Source of the DNA: Parvularculaceae bacterium | GTDB taxonomy: Bacteria > Pseudomonadota > Alphaproteobacteria > Caulobacterales > Parvularculaceae | NCBI GenBank assembly: GCA_020446945.1 | Contig: JAGRDS010000013.1 | Location: forward strand, 1 to 64,000 | Direction of reading: 5' to 3' | DNA: 64,000 nt | Part shown: positions 41,245 to 50,990 of the stretch, piece by piece | Layout of the letters: every line of letters starts with the position of its first letter | Position numbering within the stretch: the stretch's first letter is position 1 | Program-made: the position numbers and the translations under genes | Notes under the pieces: generated by a model | What the model was told of the DNA's origin: nothing | Database searches by the model: none | What the model saw: only the letters and a program-made list of their open reading frames with translations

Positions 41245-42746
41245 AAAACGAGAATTTTTTTCAGCTCATCGCCGGCGGCCTCGCTGCGCGAAGAGAAAAG
41301 TCTTTTCTCGCGACGCCCGATAATCGCGTATGGACCTTCGGTGATATCGACGCGCTTTCCGCAAAGATCGCGCGGGCGCTTGTCGACGCCGGCGCGCGGC
41401 CCGGGGACCGCGTCGCCGCACAGGTTGAAAAAAGCGCCGAGAATGTCGCGCTTTATCTCGCCGCCTTGCGCGCGGGACTAGTCTATCTGCCGCTCAACAC
41501 CGCCTATACGCCGCAAGAGATCGACTATTTCATCAAGGATGCGGAACCGGCGATATTCGTCTGCGATCCCGCGCGCGCTGAAAATGCGGCGTCTGGCCCC
41601 GCGACGTTCACGCTTTCGAGCCAGGGCGCAGGAACGCTGATTGATGCGGCGCGGCGCGCGCCGCCGCTATATGATATCGAACCGCGATACGCTGACGATC
41701 TCGCCGCCATTCTCTATACGTCCGGCACGACCGGCCGGTCGAAAGGCGCCATGCTGACGCATCGAAACCTTTCGTCCAATGCGCTCGCCCTTATTGACGC
41801 CTGGAAGATCGAGTCGTGCGACGTCCTGCTTCATGCGCTCCCGATCTTCCACATTCACGGGCTTTTCGTCGCGCTCAATACGGCGTTGATAAAAACCTGC
41901 TCGATCATTTTCCTGCCGAAATTCGACGTCGGCGCCGTGCGCCGCGCGCTGCCCGGCGCCACCTTGATGATGGGCGTTCCGACTTTCTACGCGCGCCTTC
42001 TGGCGGAGAATGATTTCAGCGCCGATGAATGCGCCGGCGTTCGACTGTTCATTTCCGGGTCGGCCCCGCTGACCGCCGAAACGCATCGCGCGTTCGAAAA
42101 ACGAACGGGTTTCAAGATCCTTGAACGCTACGGCATGTCCGAAGCCGGGATGATTGCGTCGAACCCGCTTGCGGGCGATCGCGTCGCGGGAACGGTCGGC
42201 TACGCGCTCGCCGGGGTCGAATTGCGAGTCTGCGCGAACGGCGCGCCGCTCGCGCCCGGCGAAACGGGAATTGTCGAAGTCAGGGGAGCCAATGTCTTCA
42301 AAGGCTATTGGCGCATGCCGGAAAAAACAGCGCGGGAATTTCGCGGCGGCGGATGGTTTTCCACCGGCGATGTCGGCTTTCTTTCCGAAGACGGCCGGTT
42401 GACGCTGTCCGGCCGCGCAAAAGACCTGATCATCGTAGGCGGCATGAATGTCTATCCGAAGGAAATCGAGGATATTCTGGGCGCTCTTCCCGGAATCGCC
42501 GAATGCGCCGTAATCGGCGCGGCGCATGCCGATATGGGTGAGGGCGTCGTCGCGGTTCTTGTTCCGGCGCCAGCGCGCGCAAGCGATCCGCCGCCAGACG
42601 AAGCGGCGCTGCGAGACGCGCTTGCGGGACTTGCACGTTTCAAGCAGCCGCGACGGTTTTACTGGTTAGACGCCCTGCCGCGAAACGCCATGGGCAAAGT
42701 GCAAAAACAGGTCTTGCGCGACATGTACGCGGACGCTTTTGCGTAA
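41241..42746 (+). CDS. matB: Malonyl-CoA synthetase-like AMP-forming ligase
   Basis: 501 residues. ANL superfamily motifs: AILYTSGTTGRSKGAMLTHR (P-loop), FHIHGLFVALNTALI, ISGSAPLTAETH, ERYGMSEAGMIASNPLAGDR and the catalytic Lys near NAMGKVQKQ. Length and the sequence around RYGMSEAGMI resemble malonyl-CoA synthetase (MatB) more than long-chain ligases. Activating malonate for acyl chain extension would be the normal role. Its translational coupling to a sulfur anion transporter is unusual; nothing in its sequence ties it to sulfur. Confidence 0.78.
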   Translation: MKNENFFQLIAGGLAARREKSFLATPDNRVWTFGDIDALSAKIARALVDAGARPGDRVAAQVEKSAENVALYLAALRAGLVYLPLNTAYTPQEIDYFIKDAEPAIFVCDPARAENAASGPATFTLSSQGAGTLIDAARRAPPLYDIEPRYADDLAAILYTSGTTGRSKGAMLTHRNLSSNALALIDAWKIESCDVLLHALPIFHIHGLFVALNTALIKTCSIIFLPKFDVGAVRRALPGATLMMGVPTFYARLLAENDFSADECAGVRLFISGSAPLTAETHRAFEKRTGFKILERYGMSEAGMIASNPLAGDRVAGTVGYALAGVELRVCANGAPLAPGETGIVEVRGANVFKGYWRMPEKTAREFRGGGWFSTGDVGFLSEDGRLTLSGRAKDLIIVGGMNVYPKEIEDILGALPGIAECAVIGAAHADMGEGVVAVLVPAPARASDPPPDEAALRDALAGLARFKQPRRFYWLDALPRNAMGKVQKQVLRDMYADAFA

Positions 42747-42833
42747 CCCGCGCGCCGCGCCGGGTTCCCTCGCGCGTCAAGCCGCTATAGAAATGCCGCC
42801 CGAAGCGAAGCAACAAAAATGAACCGGGCGAAA

Positions 42834-44078
42834 ATGGCGTTCAAATCCGATTTTTTGCGTGTGATGGAGGAGCGCGGCTTTATCCATCAGGGAACGAACC
42901 TGGAAGGGCTCGACGAGCGCCTCTCGAAAGGCGTTGTCACCGGCTATATCGGCTTTGACGCAACGGCGAGGTCGTTGCATGCGGGCAGTCTCGTCCAGAT
43001 CATGCTGCTCTACTGGCTGCAGGCGACTGGCGGAAAACCGATCGCGCTGATGGGCGGCGGCACGACGAAGGTCGGCGATCCAAGCGGCAAGGACGCCCAG
43101 CGCACCCTGTTATCCGACGCGGATATCAATTCGAATATCGAAGGCATCAAAGGCGTCTTTGAAAAATTCCTGAATTTCGGGTCCGGCCCGACCGACGCGA
43201 TCATGGTCAATAACGACGACTGGCTTTCCAGGCTCGGCTATGTCGAATTCCTGCGCGACTTCGGCACCGAGTTTACGATCAACCGCATGCTGACCTTCGA
43301 TAGCGTCAAATTGCGGCTTGAACGCGAAAGCCCAATGACGTTTCTCGAATTCAATTACATGCTGATGCAGGCGTACGATTTTCATGAGCTTTTGCGCCGC
43401 CATAACTGCCTGTTGCAAATGGGCGGCTCCGACCAGTGGGGCAACATCATCAATGGCGTCGAATTATGCCGGCGCAAGGCCGGCGTTGAAGTTTTCGGTC
43501 TGACTACGCCCCTGCTGACAACAGCCTCGGGCCGAAAGATGGGCAAAACCGAACAAGGCGCCGTCTGGCTCAACGCGGATATGCTTTCGCCCTATGATTA
43601 TTGGCAATACTGGCGCAATTGCGAGGACGCGGACGTCGGATTGATGTTGGCGCGCTTCACCAGACTGCCGATGGATGAGGTTCGCCGACTCGCCGCGCTG
43701 GGCGGCGCGGAGGTGAATGAAGCCAAAAAAATTCTCGCAACAGAAGCAACCGCCTGGCTGCATGGACACGCTGCGGCGGATGCGGCGGCGGAAACCGCTC
43801 GGCGCACCTTCGAAGAGGGCGCAGCGGCGGCGGGCCTCCCGACGATTGCGCTCGCGCGCGCCGAATTGGATGCTGGCGCCGCACTGCTAGACGCTTTCAT
43901 CAAGGCTGGACTGATCGGGTCGAAAGGCGAAGGACGTCGCCATATGAAGGCAGGAGCGCTGAAAGTGAACGATATTCCCCTGACGGACGAACGCGCGCTT
44001 GGCGCCGGCGATGTCAAGGACGGCGTGATCAAGTTGTCGATCGGCAAGAAAAAGCACGCGCTGGCGAAGCCGGAATGA
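42834..44078 (+). CDS. tyrS: Tyrosyl-tRNA synthetase
   Basis: 414 residues from ATG 42834 ([16 protein letters not shown], the usual start); an in-frame ATG at 42819 would add five residues. Class I signatures: [15 protein letters not shown] for the HIGH region, [19 protein letters not shown] for the active site, [12 protein letters not shown] as the KMSKS-like loop, and a C-terminal S4-like domain ([19 protein letters not shown]). Essential aminoacylation enzyme in the cytoplasm. Confidence 0.97.
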   Translation: MAFKSDFLRVMEERGFIHQGTNLEGLDERLSKGVVTGYIGFDATARSLHAGSLVQIMLLYWLQATGGKPIALMGGGTTKVGDPSGKDAQRTLLSDADINSNIEGIKGVFEKFLNFGSGPTDAIMVNNDDWLSRLGYVEFLRDFGTEFTINRMLTFDSVKLRLERESPMTFLEFNYMLMQAYDFHELLRRHNCLLQMGGSDQWGNIINGVELCRRKAGVEVFGLTTPLLTTASGRKMGKTEQGAVWLNADMLSPYDYWQYWRNCEDADVGLMLARFTRLPMDEVRRLAALGGAEVNEAKKILATEATAWLHGHAAADAAAETARRTFEEGAAAAGLPTIALARAELDAGAALLDAFIKAGLIGSKGEGRRHMKAGALKVNDIPLTDERALGAGDVKDGVIKLSIGKKKHALAKPE

Positions 44079-44085
44079 GGTGCGA

Positions 44086-47000
44086 CTAATTCGTCTCTTC
44101 TCTGCTTGCTTCTTCGCCGACTTTTTCTGTTTCGCCTGTTTCGGCTGTCTCGCCGTTCGTTTCCGCGCGCCCTTCGAACATGCGGCGGAATACGCCGGGC
44201 GTAAACGCGGATAGCGGATTTACCGTGACGCGCGGCTCCGACGCTGGTCCGCCGACATCATAGGACAGCGCGAGCAATCCCTCGCCTTTCCTGCTGACGA
44301 ACAGGCCGCCGATGACAGGCGCCTTGCCGAGCAGCGAATTGACGCCGTAAGCGGGCGCGACTGCGCCTTTAAGCGCAATCAACTTTTCGCCCTCAAGATC
44401 GAACTCGCCCTTCGCGGTAATTCCGACCGACGGGCCGGTTGCGCGCGATTCATGTACTTCAACCTCGCCGCCGGCTATCGTGAAACGCGCCATTGCGTTC
44501 CTGAATTCGATCCCCTCGCCATTCAGAAGATCAGCAAGACCGGTCAACGAACCAGCGGCGAATATCTTGGCGAAGAGCGGCGCGCGGACGACGCGAAGAT
44601 CATGCGCCTCAAGCGCACCTTCGCCCGGCGCGTTTTTATCGCCGGGCGTGAACGCGAAATCGAGCCGGCCGGTTCCGCCTTTCACCGATGAGAGACCGAA
44701 AATCGCACCGAGCATCGATCCGACATCTTCAGACTTCGCCTCAATCGCATAGGCGGCGCCATCTTCGGCGGTTTTTAGATCGGCCGACAAGGGCGCCCCC
44801 TCTGCGCCGGACGCTGAAAGATGGAGATTTTCAATATAATCCGCGTTACGCGCGAAATTGAGCGTCGCATTTGAATATTCGACGCCGCCGCGCATGGTGA
44901 GGCGGTCGATCTTCGCGGTCAGATTTGTCGCCGTCTTAACGCCCTCACCCGCGCCTTCATCGATGAACGTGCGGACAAGTTCGCCGGCGTTTAGAAATCG
45001 CCCTTCGACATTCACCGCGAGAACGCCCGCCTCGTCGCGGCCGCCGTTCATCGAAAGATCGGCGGCGTTCGCGAGTTTAAACACAGGCATTTCGAATACG
45101 CGTATCGCCCCGTCCGCGTCGAAGGCCGCCGAACCATTTACTTTCGTCCCATCGGCGTCGAGCGAAAAGGCGGAGATTTCGTTGCCGGTTTTCGCATAGA
45201 GGACCGTCGCTGAACCGTGTGCGCTGACGCCGGCCGGCTTGATCCAGCCGAGCGGCGCTGAAACAAGTACCGCATCGGTAAAGTCGGCGGCAATTTCCAT
45301 TCGGCGCAAGGCGTCCACTCCGCCGACAGCCTCGGCGGTAAACGGCACTTCGCCCTGCACGATCTGGCGCGTCGGAATTCCGAGAAGATCCGCCGCTGCG
45401 GCGCTCGCCCTGCCGCTGACGGATATTTTCGTTTTGTCGCCATCTCCAAAAAAACTCTGACGCCAGTCAATTTCGACCTGCGCGTCGGCGACGAACGCAT
45501 CGCCCAGTATCGCCATTCCTTCTGTCTTGAGATCAAGTTCGCCTTTCGCCCCCGTCAGCGTCGCATCGCCGATGATGTTTTCAACTTGAAGTTCGGAAAA
45601 AGTCGCCGTTCCCCGGTATTGATAGGAATCGGGAGGCGCAACGCGAAGATTTGGCCGAATGATTTCGGCGCGGGCGCGAACGGGGCCGGAAAATTGTTCC
45701 GCCTTGAAATGACTATCCTTCAAAACTGCAAGCGGCTCTTCATCGAGTATGGCGAGCATGGCGCCCGCGTCGCCTTCAGCGGAGAACCTGTAATAGGCCG
45801 GCTGACCTTTCGGAGCCAGTACGGGTATATCGACCTCACCTTCGATAATTCGAACCGCGCCGACGCGCGCGTTTTCGGCGTCAAACCTGAAACTGTTGCC
45901 ACGAAGAATTCCTTTGCCGCTGACGCCTTTCATGGTCGTCATGCCTGGCGCGAAATCGACTTCGGCGCTGTCGGCGCGAAACCTAATTTCCAGCGCCTCG
46001 TCAGGAATGGCGCCGTTCGCGCCGATAAGGTCAGGCTGTAGATCGACGCGGAACTCAATCTCGCTCAATACGCCGCTTCTCATGCGCGTTGCGATAAATT
46101 CGCGCGCACCGTTCGCAATTTTGGTCGGCCAGAATTTTAAAAGCTTGGCTGGACCCAATTTTTCGCCAAGTTCAATTGCGGCCTTGAAACGGGTGGGTTC
46201 GGCCCCATTGCTTAAGATCGACAAATCGCCGCTAAGCGACAGACCAAGAAAACTTGCGCCGATTTTTTCAATCTCAAGTGTTTTGGCGCCGACATCAAAG
46301 TCGCCGATGGCGGCCGCCTCGTCTATCTTGAGCGGCGCATCAAGCGCACCTGGAAAATCAATCGTAGTCTCGCGAGCAGCGAGGTTGAATTTCACATTTC
46401 CAACGCCGCGGCCGTTTTCTTTCGGCGTCAGGGAAATAAGCCCCGTCAGCTCGCCCGCGCCGACGCCGCCATTCCAGGTTATGTTCTCGACATTGAATTC
46501 GTTACGCGACGGATCGAAATCGGCGACCGCATCAAATCGTTCGATCGGCGTCGACCAGCCCCCGATTGTCAACCGCCCTTCACCGGCGCTTAAATCGACA
46601 TGCGAGGATCGCACGGCGCCGCTGCTCGAAATTTCTATCGCCGCGCTGCCGGAAATCGGCGATGTAAGCGGTTCCGCATCCGATCCGAAAAACACAGCGA
46701 GAAGATCGCCGACGGGCGCCTTGTCGACCATGACAAGCGCCGCGATAATGTCATCGTCGATATTATAGGTTGAGCGCAGATCAAGCGATGCGGCCTGCTC
46801 GCCGAATTTGAAATTCGTTTTCGCATCGGCCGCATATCCATCTTGAGTGCGTACCACGCTGACCGCGCCATTGCGGCCGTACCATGTCCGCCCCGTCGCC
46901 TCATCCAGGAAATCGATCGATACGTTTTTCAATTCGGCGCGTTCGAACGCCTGCCGGAAATATCGCCCGCCCGTCAGCGCTCGGAATGCGTCGGCGCGTT

Positions 47001-47439
47001 CTTCGCCTGCGCCGCCGAGTTTCAATTCAAGTTTAAAGTCGGCGCGCCTCAAAATCTGCAAATGCGCGCCATCGACAAGAATGCGCCGCGGACCGGCTTT
47101 GCCGGCGACGAAATCCTGCGGAAAGAAAACAACCTCAACAGTCGGCAAATTTGCGCGGGCAGGATCCTCCGGCGTTCCGACGGCCACATTTTCAAGCAAC
47201 AATCGATAGCCGCCATTGTCGTGCGTTCGCGAAAGAGACGCCTCGCCTATCGATTTGACCGAGTTTTCTTCAAGCGCGGCATTTGCTGCGGCGCGGATCG
47301 CCGGCGCGGCCCAGCCAAGATCGCTGGGCCCGGACTGCGCGCGCCAGAAAACAAATGCGACGATTGCGAGCGTTGCGGCGATAACAAGCCCCAGCGCTTC
47401 GGCCGCTATCAACCCCGCGCGTGCCAAACGCGATTTCAT
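44086..47439 (-). CDS. AsmA/YhdP-like inner-membrane-anchored DUF3971 protein
   Basis: 1117 residues. One N-terminal membrane anchor (AEALGLVIAATLAIVAFVFW), then a long periplasmic beta-rich region (DUF3971) and an AsmA-like C-terminal domain (FDLEGEKLIALKGAVAPAYG) ending in a Glu/Thr-rich tail. AsmA-like and YhdP proteins form extended beta-grooves that move phospholipid from inner to outer membrane. It converges with tyrS and is divergent from the peroxiredoxin gene. Confidence 0.87.
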   Translation of the reverse strand: MKSRLARAGLIAAEALGLVIAATLAIVAFVFWRAQSGPSDLGWAAPAIRAAANAALEENSVKSIGEASLSRTHDNGGYRLLLENVAVGTPEDPARANLPTVEVVFFPQDFVAGKAGPRRILVDGAHLQILRRADFKLELKLGGAGEERADAFRALTGGRYFRQAFERAELKNVSIDFLDEATGRTWYGRNGAVSVVRTQDGYAADAKTNFKFGEQAASLDLRSTYNIDDDIIAALVMVDKAPVGDLLAVFFGSDAEPLTSPISGSAAIEISSSGAVRSSHVDLSAGEGRLTIGGWSTPIERFDAVADFDPSRNEFNVENITWNGGVGAGELTGLISLTPKENGRGVGNVKFNLAARETTIDFPGALDAPLKIDEAAAIGDFDVGAKTLEIEKIGASFLGLSLSGDLSILSNGAEPTRFKAAIELGEKLGPAKLLKFWPTKIANGAREFIATRMRSGVLSEIEFRVDLQPDLIGANGAIPDEALEIRFRADSAEVDFAPGMTTMKGVSGKGILRGNSFRFDAENARVGAVRIIEGEVDIPVLAPKGQPAYYRFSAEGDAGAMLAILDEEPLAVLKDSHFKAEQFSGPVRARAEIIRPNLRVAPPDSYQYRGTATFSELQVENIIGDATLTGAKGELDLKTEGMAILGDAFVADAQVEIDWRQSFFGDGDKTKISVSGRASAAAADLLGIPTRQIVQGEVPFTAEAVGGVDALRRMEIAADFTDAVLVSAPLGWIKPAGVSAHGSATVLYAKTGNEISAFSLDADGTKVNGSAAFDADGAIRVFEMPVFKLANAADLSMNGGRDEAGVLAVNVEGRFLNAGELVRTFIDEGAGEGVKTATNLTAKIDRLTMRGGVEYSNATLNFARNADYIENLHLSASGAEGAPLSADLKTAEDGAAYAIEAKSEDVGSMLGAIFGLSSVKGGTGRLDFAFTPGDKNAPGEGALEAHDLRVVRAPLFAKIFAAGSLTGLADLLNGEGIEFRNAMARFTIAGGEVEVHESRATGPSVGITAKGEFDLEGEKLIALKGAVAPAYGVNSLLGKAPVIGGLFVSRKGEGLLALSYDVGGPASEPRVTVNPLSAFTPGVFRRMFEGRAETNGETAETGETEKVGEEASREETN

Positions 47440-47594
47440 GCGCCAGATTTGTCCGCCCTTGCTCGTTTGACCGCCCCTCCGCCCCGTCCATCCGTAGTGA
47501 CATTATAACGCGCGATCAAGCGACAATCGCAAAGCCGCGCCTTGATCGTTCCGAATACGACTGTCTAGGTGTAATTCGTAATAACGGAGAGTTT

Positions 47595-48077
47595 ATGGCG
47601 ACCAGCGCAAAGACGCTAATGGAGGGCTCGAAAGCGCCCAAATTTAAATTGCCGACGGATGGGGGCGGCGAAGCGAGCCTGTCCGATTTCGCCGGCGCGC
47701 CGCTTGTTCTTTATTTCTACCCGAAAGACGATACGTCCGGCTGCACGAAAGAAGCGCTCGATTTCAGCGCCAAAATTCGTTCTTTCGCAAAACTCGGCGT
47801 GAAAATCGTAGGCGTTTCGAAAGACAGCGTTGCGCGTCACGACAAATTCAAGGCCAAGCACAAACTGAAAGTGACGCTGGCCTCGGACGAGGACGCGAAG
47901 GTGATAAATGCGTACGGATCGTGGGTGGAAAAGACGCTCTACGGGCGAAAATATATGGGCATCGACCGCTCTACATTTCTTATAGACGCGAAAGGCGTCA
48001 TCCGGAATATCTGGCGGAAGGTTCGCGTTCCCGGCCATGTTGAGGCGGTCCTTGAAGCCGCCGGAAACCTCGATTGA
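47595..48077 (+). CDS. bcp: Peroxiredoxin, Bcp/PrxQ type
   Basis: 160 residues from ATG 47595, with CGGAGA upstream. The peroxidatic Cys is in YPKDDTSGCTKEALDFS; the usual resolving Cys five residues later is replaced by Phe/Ser, so it is probably a one-Cys type or uses an external thiol. GRKYMGIDRSTFLID is typical of the family. It reduces hydroperoxides in the cytoplasm. The stop overlaps the next start (TGATG). Confidence 0.92.
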   Translation: MATSAKTLMEGSKAPKFKLPTDGGGEASLSDFAGAPLVLYFYPKDDTSGCTKEALDFSAKIRSFAKLGVKIVGVSKDSVARHDKFKAKHKLKVTLASDEDAKVINAYGSWVEKTLYGRKYMGIDRSTFLIDAKGVIRNIWRKVRVPGHVEAVLEAAGNLD

Positions 48078-48910
48078 TGGACTGGCGCGCGGCGGCTTTT
48101 CGCGTTCTGCAAACGGGCGCGCCTGCGGATAAGTGCGCCGCCGCATCAGCTGCGCCGGATGTTCTGGGCGCTGATCCCATCAAGGTGGACCGCGCTGCAG
48201 CGCCGCCTCCGCCGCGCCCCGAGAGACCGTCCGCGCCGGAGCTTTGCACGCCGACAAAAGTCCCGAAACGGCGATTTGGTTCACCCGAAGGGCGCGCGGC
48301 TGTGCTGCATGCGCTCGCGCATATTGAGTTTAACGCGATTGACCTCGCCTTTGACATGGCGGCGCGTTTTGCACCCGAGATAGACGCCTTGGGACTAGGG
48401 ACAGGTGATTTCGTCCGCGACTGGTTTGCGATCGGCGCGGAAGAAGCCGGCCATTTCGCGATGATTTCCCGCCGTCTCGCCGAACTGGGCTCGTCTTACG
48501 GGGACTTTGCAGCGCATGACGGGCTGTGGGACGCTGCGAAGGAAACCAGCGACAGCGCGCTGGCTCGGCTCGCGATTGCGCCGATGGTTCTGGAAGCGCG
48601 CGGACTGGATGTGACGCCCGATATCGCCCGGCGGTTCCGGCGGGCAGGCGACGAGCGAAGCGCGTTGATCATCGATCAAATCCTGGCTGACGAGGTCGGA
48701 CACGTCGCCGCAGGCGTTCGATGGTTCGGACGGATCTGCGCGGCGCGCGATCTGGAGCCTGCCGCGACCTTTCGAAATATCGTTAAGGAGCGGTTTCGCG
48801 GCGGACTAAAGCCGCCTTTCAATCGGGAGGCGCGCGAGCGCGCCGGGTTTTCGGCGTCATTTTACGGCGACTGGAACGCTCCTTGCGATGCGTCGGATGC
48901 GTCGTGCTAA
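48077..48910 (+). CDS. DUF455 ferritin-like protein
   Basis: 277 residues from ATG 48077, overlapping bcp by one base; an alternative TTG three bases upstream gives the same protein with one more residue. The ferritin-like four-helix core has metal-ligand residues in HALAHIEFNAIDLAFD, IGAEEAGHFAM, LEARGLDVTP and LADEVGHVAAG, the Glu/His pattern of a di-iron site. Function unknown; coupling with a peroxiredoxin suggests an oxidative-stress or iron role, which is inference. Confidence 0.88.
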   Translation: MDWRAAAFRVLQTGAPADKCAAASAAPDVLGADPIKVDRAAAPPPPRPERPSAPELCTPTKVPKRRFGSPEGRAAVLHALAHIEFNAIDLAFDMAARFAPEIDALGLGTGDFVRDWFAIGAEEAGHFAMISRRLAELGSSYGDFAAHDGLWDAAKETSDSALARLAIAPMVLEARGLDVTPDIARRFRRAGDERSALIIDQILADEVGHVAAGVRWFGRICAARDLEPAATFRNIVKERFRGGLKPPFNREARERAGFSASFYGDWNAPCDASDASC

Positions 48911-49068
48911 GCGCCTTGCCGGGCGGCCTGCGCGCCAGCGGCCGGAATTCATTAAAAAACTATGGTTATTACATCACATAACTGTTGCGAAATGCGGCCA
49001 GATCGGGTGCAATATCTTAAGGGGTGTAATCGTAAAACGCTGTGGGCGTTTATCAGGGGCGACTTTGA

Positions 49069-50388
49069 ATGAGCCGCAGGAAATCCGGCCAGGCGAAGCG
49101 TTTTATCAGTCGCTGGTTTAAAGAACGGCAGATTTACCACCGCAGCGACGGTGTGGTTCACTTCATCTCGATGTCGGCGCGCACGCAGATCGCGCTTGCG
49201 ACCGTAATCGGCGCGGCCCTTCTCTGGGTCGCCTATGCCTCGGTAAACGTTGTTTTCAAAGAACAAATCATCGTCGCCAAGGAGCGCGACCGGCGCGTCG
49301 TCGAAACCGTTTTCAACAAGCGCCTGGCCCAGTCGCAACGCGCCTATGACGATGTAAGTTCGCTCAACGTCATCATGCAGCAGGAATTCGACGCCACGAT
49401 GGCCGAAATTTCTGCGCGGCACCAAACACTTAAGAGCATGGTCGAGCGCAAGGCGTCCGCCGATACGGACCTCAGCGCCCTGTCGAAGGGCCTTTCGGAG
49501 GCCGGATCGCCCAACGGGCAGCGGCCTTCGAACGGCAATCGCGTGATGATCGACGTCGCGCCGTCCGAGCCGACGCCGCGCCAGTCGCGCGTTTCGCTGC
49601 TTCGCAAGCAGGCCGAGCGCGAGGCGATGGCGCAGGGCGCCCAGATCCCGGCGAACAGCCCTGTCGCCCCGGCCCTGATGCAGATGCGCGCCGCTTCGGC
49701 CAATCTGTATGTCGAGCAGGTCCTCCTCCTCGCCTCGCTTGAAGAGGCGGCGGAAAAGCAGGTCAGCGAGTTGAGAATGGTGCTGGCGAGTACGGGCGTC
49801 GATGTCGATAACCTCGTTTCATCGCCGAAAATATCCAATATGGTTTTGGCTCAGGGCGGGCCGTTCGTTGACGCCTCGAACCTTTCCAGCGCCTCGACCG
49901 CCTTTTTCCGCTACGCCAACCGCGCCGGCCTTCTCGTCGATGAACTTCGAGACATCCAGGACGCGGTTAACTCGGTCCCGCTGTCCTCCCCCCTTACGGT
50001 CAGCCGAAAGTTTACGAGCGGGTTCGGCGTGCGCCGCGACCCGATAAACGGGCGGGCGGCCAGCCATCACGGCATCGATTTTTCGGCCGCCTGGGCGTCG
50101 CCTATTACGGCGACCGCCAGCGGCGTCATAAAATTCGCCGGCGTGCGCCACGGCTTTGGACGTGTCGTTGAGATCGATCACGGCAATGGTTTCATGACCC
50201 GTTACGCACATCTTAACCGGATTACGGTAAAACAGGGACAACGAGTGAAGCTCCACCAAAAGGTCGGCGAGCTCGGCAGCAGCGGTCGCAGTACGGGACC
50301 GCACGTCCACTATGAGGTCTTGTTCCGCGGTCAGCCGCGAAACCCTCAGCGTTTTATCGAGGCTGGAAGATATGTTTTCGAAAGCTAA
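49069..50388 (+). CDS. M23 family peptidoglycan endopeptidase-like protein
   Basis: 439 residues. N-terminal membrane anchor (ALATVIGAALLWVAYASVNV), coiled-coil periplasmic part (residues about 60-250) and a C-terminal LytM domain: SHHGIDFSAAWASPITATAS, HVHYEVLF. The His residues of HHGID and HVHYE with an Asp are expected zinc ligands. The 158-base region upstream (48911-49068) is AT-rich and has no gene. Its 3' end overlaps the bactofilin start by 17 bases, a conserved pairing linking wall cleavage to a cytoskeletal scaffold. Confidence 0.9.
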   Translation: MSRRKSGQAKRFISRWFKERQIYHRSDGVVHFISMSARTQIALATVIGAALLWVAYASVNVVFKEQIIVAKERDRRVVETVFNKRLAQSQRAYDDVSSLNVIMQQEFDATMAEISARHQTLKSMVERKASADTDLSALSKGLSEAGSPNGQRPSNGNRVMIDVAPSEPTPRQSRVSLLRKQAEREAMAQGAQIPANSPVAPALMQMRAASANLYVEQVLLLASLEEAAEKQVSELRMVLASTGVDVDNLVSSPKISNMVLAQGGPFVDASNLSSASTAFFRYANRAGLLVDELRDIQDAVNSVPLSSPLTVSRKFTSGFGVRRDPINGRAASHHGIDFSAAWASPITATASGVIKFAGVRHGFGRVVEIDHGNGFMTRYAHLNRITVKQGQRVKLHQKVGELGSSGRSTGPHVHYEVLFRGQPRNPQRFIEAGRYVFES

Positions 50389-50965
50389 GCAAAAAACGGC
50401 GAATGAAGAGCGTCCGGGCGCGGCGCCGCATGAAGCCGCCGCAACGGCGTCGGGCGCTCCGTCCACTCAATCAAAAAGGTCTAGCTCCATGAAGGCCGCC
50501 GGCGTTCCGTCCATCATTTCCGCCGATGTCGTATTGCGCGGCAACATCAATTCCGCCGGTGAGATTCAGCTGGACGGCGTTCTGGAAGGCGATTTGAAAG
50601 CCTCGACCCTGATCGTCGGTGAAAAGGCGTCTGTGAAAGGCGAAATCGCCTGCGACAGCGTCATCGTTCGCGGACGGGTCGAAGGCGGCATTCGCGCCAA
50701 GCAGGTCGCGCTCGCGGCGACCGCGCACATCATGGGCGATATTCTGCATAGCTCCCTTTCGGTCGAAAGCGGCGCGCATTTTGAAGGCAATTGCCGCCAC
50801 AGCGACGATCCTTTGTCGGAAGCCGCCGCCAGCGACTTCAGAAAGTCGCGCCCGATCGGCGGGCAGCCGCCGCGCCCGATCGCTTCCGCCGGCGACGACA
50901 ATTCAAGAAATCCGGCGAACGAAGCGCCGGCGTTCCTCAGCCAGTCGCGTTCGCCGTTGCGCTAA
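50372..50965 (+). CDS. Bactofilin family cytoskeletal protein
   Basis: 197 residues from ATG 50372. The core (about 50-150) is a right-handed beta-helix of short turns: ISADVVLRGNINSAGEIQLD, GVLEGDLKASTLIVGEKASV, KGEIACDSVIVRGRVEGGIR. Flanking N- and C-terminal tails are low-complexity. Bactofilins polymerise on the cytoplasmic membrane and position wall enzymes. It overlaps the M23 gene, so both are made together. Confidence 0.93.
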   Translation: MFSKAKQKTANEERPGAAPHEAAATASGAPSTQSKRSSSMKAAGVPSIISADVVLRGNINSAGEIQLDGVLEGDLKASTLIVGEKASVKGEIACDSVIVRGRVEGGIRAKQVALAATAHIMGDILHSSLSVESGAHFEGNCRHSDDPLSEAAASDFRKSRPIGGQPPRPIASAGDDNSRNPANEAPAFLSQSRSPLR

Positions 50966-50990
50966 CCGCGCCGCTCCGGAGCGCACGCAT

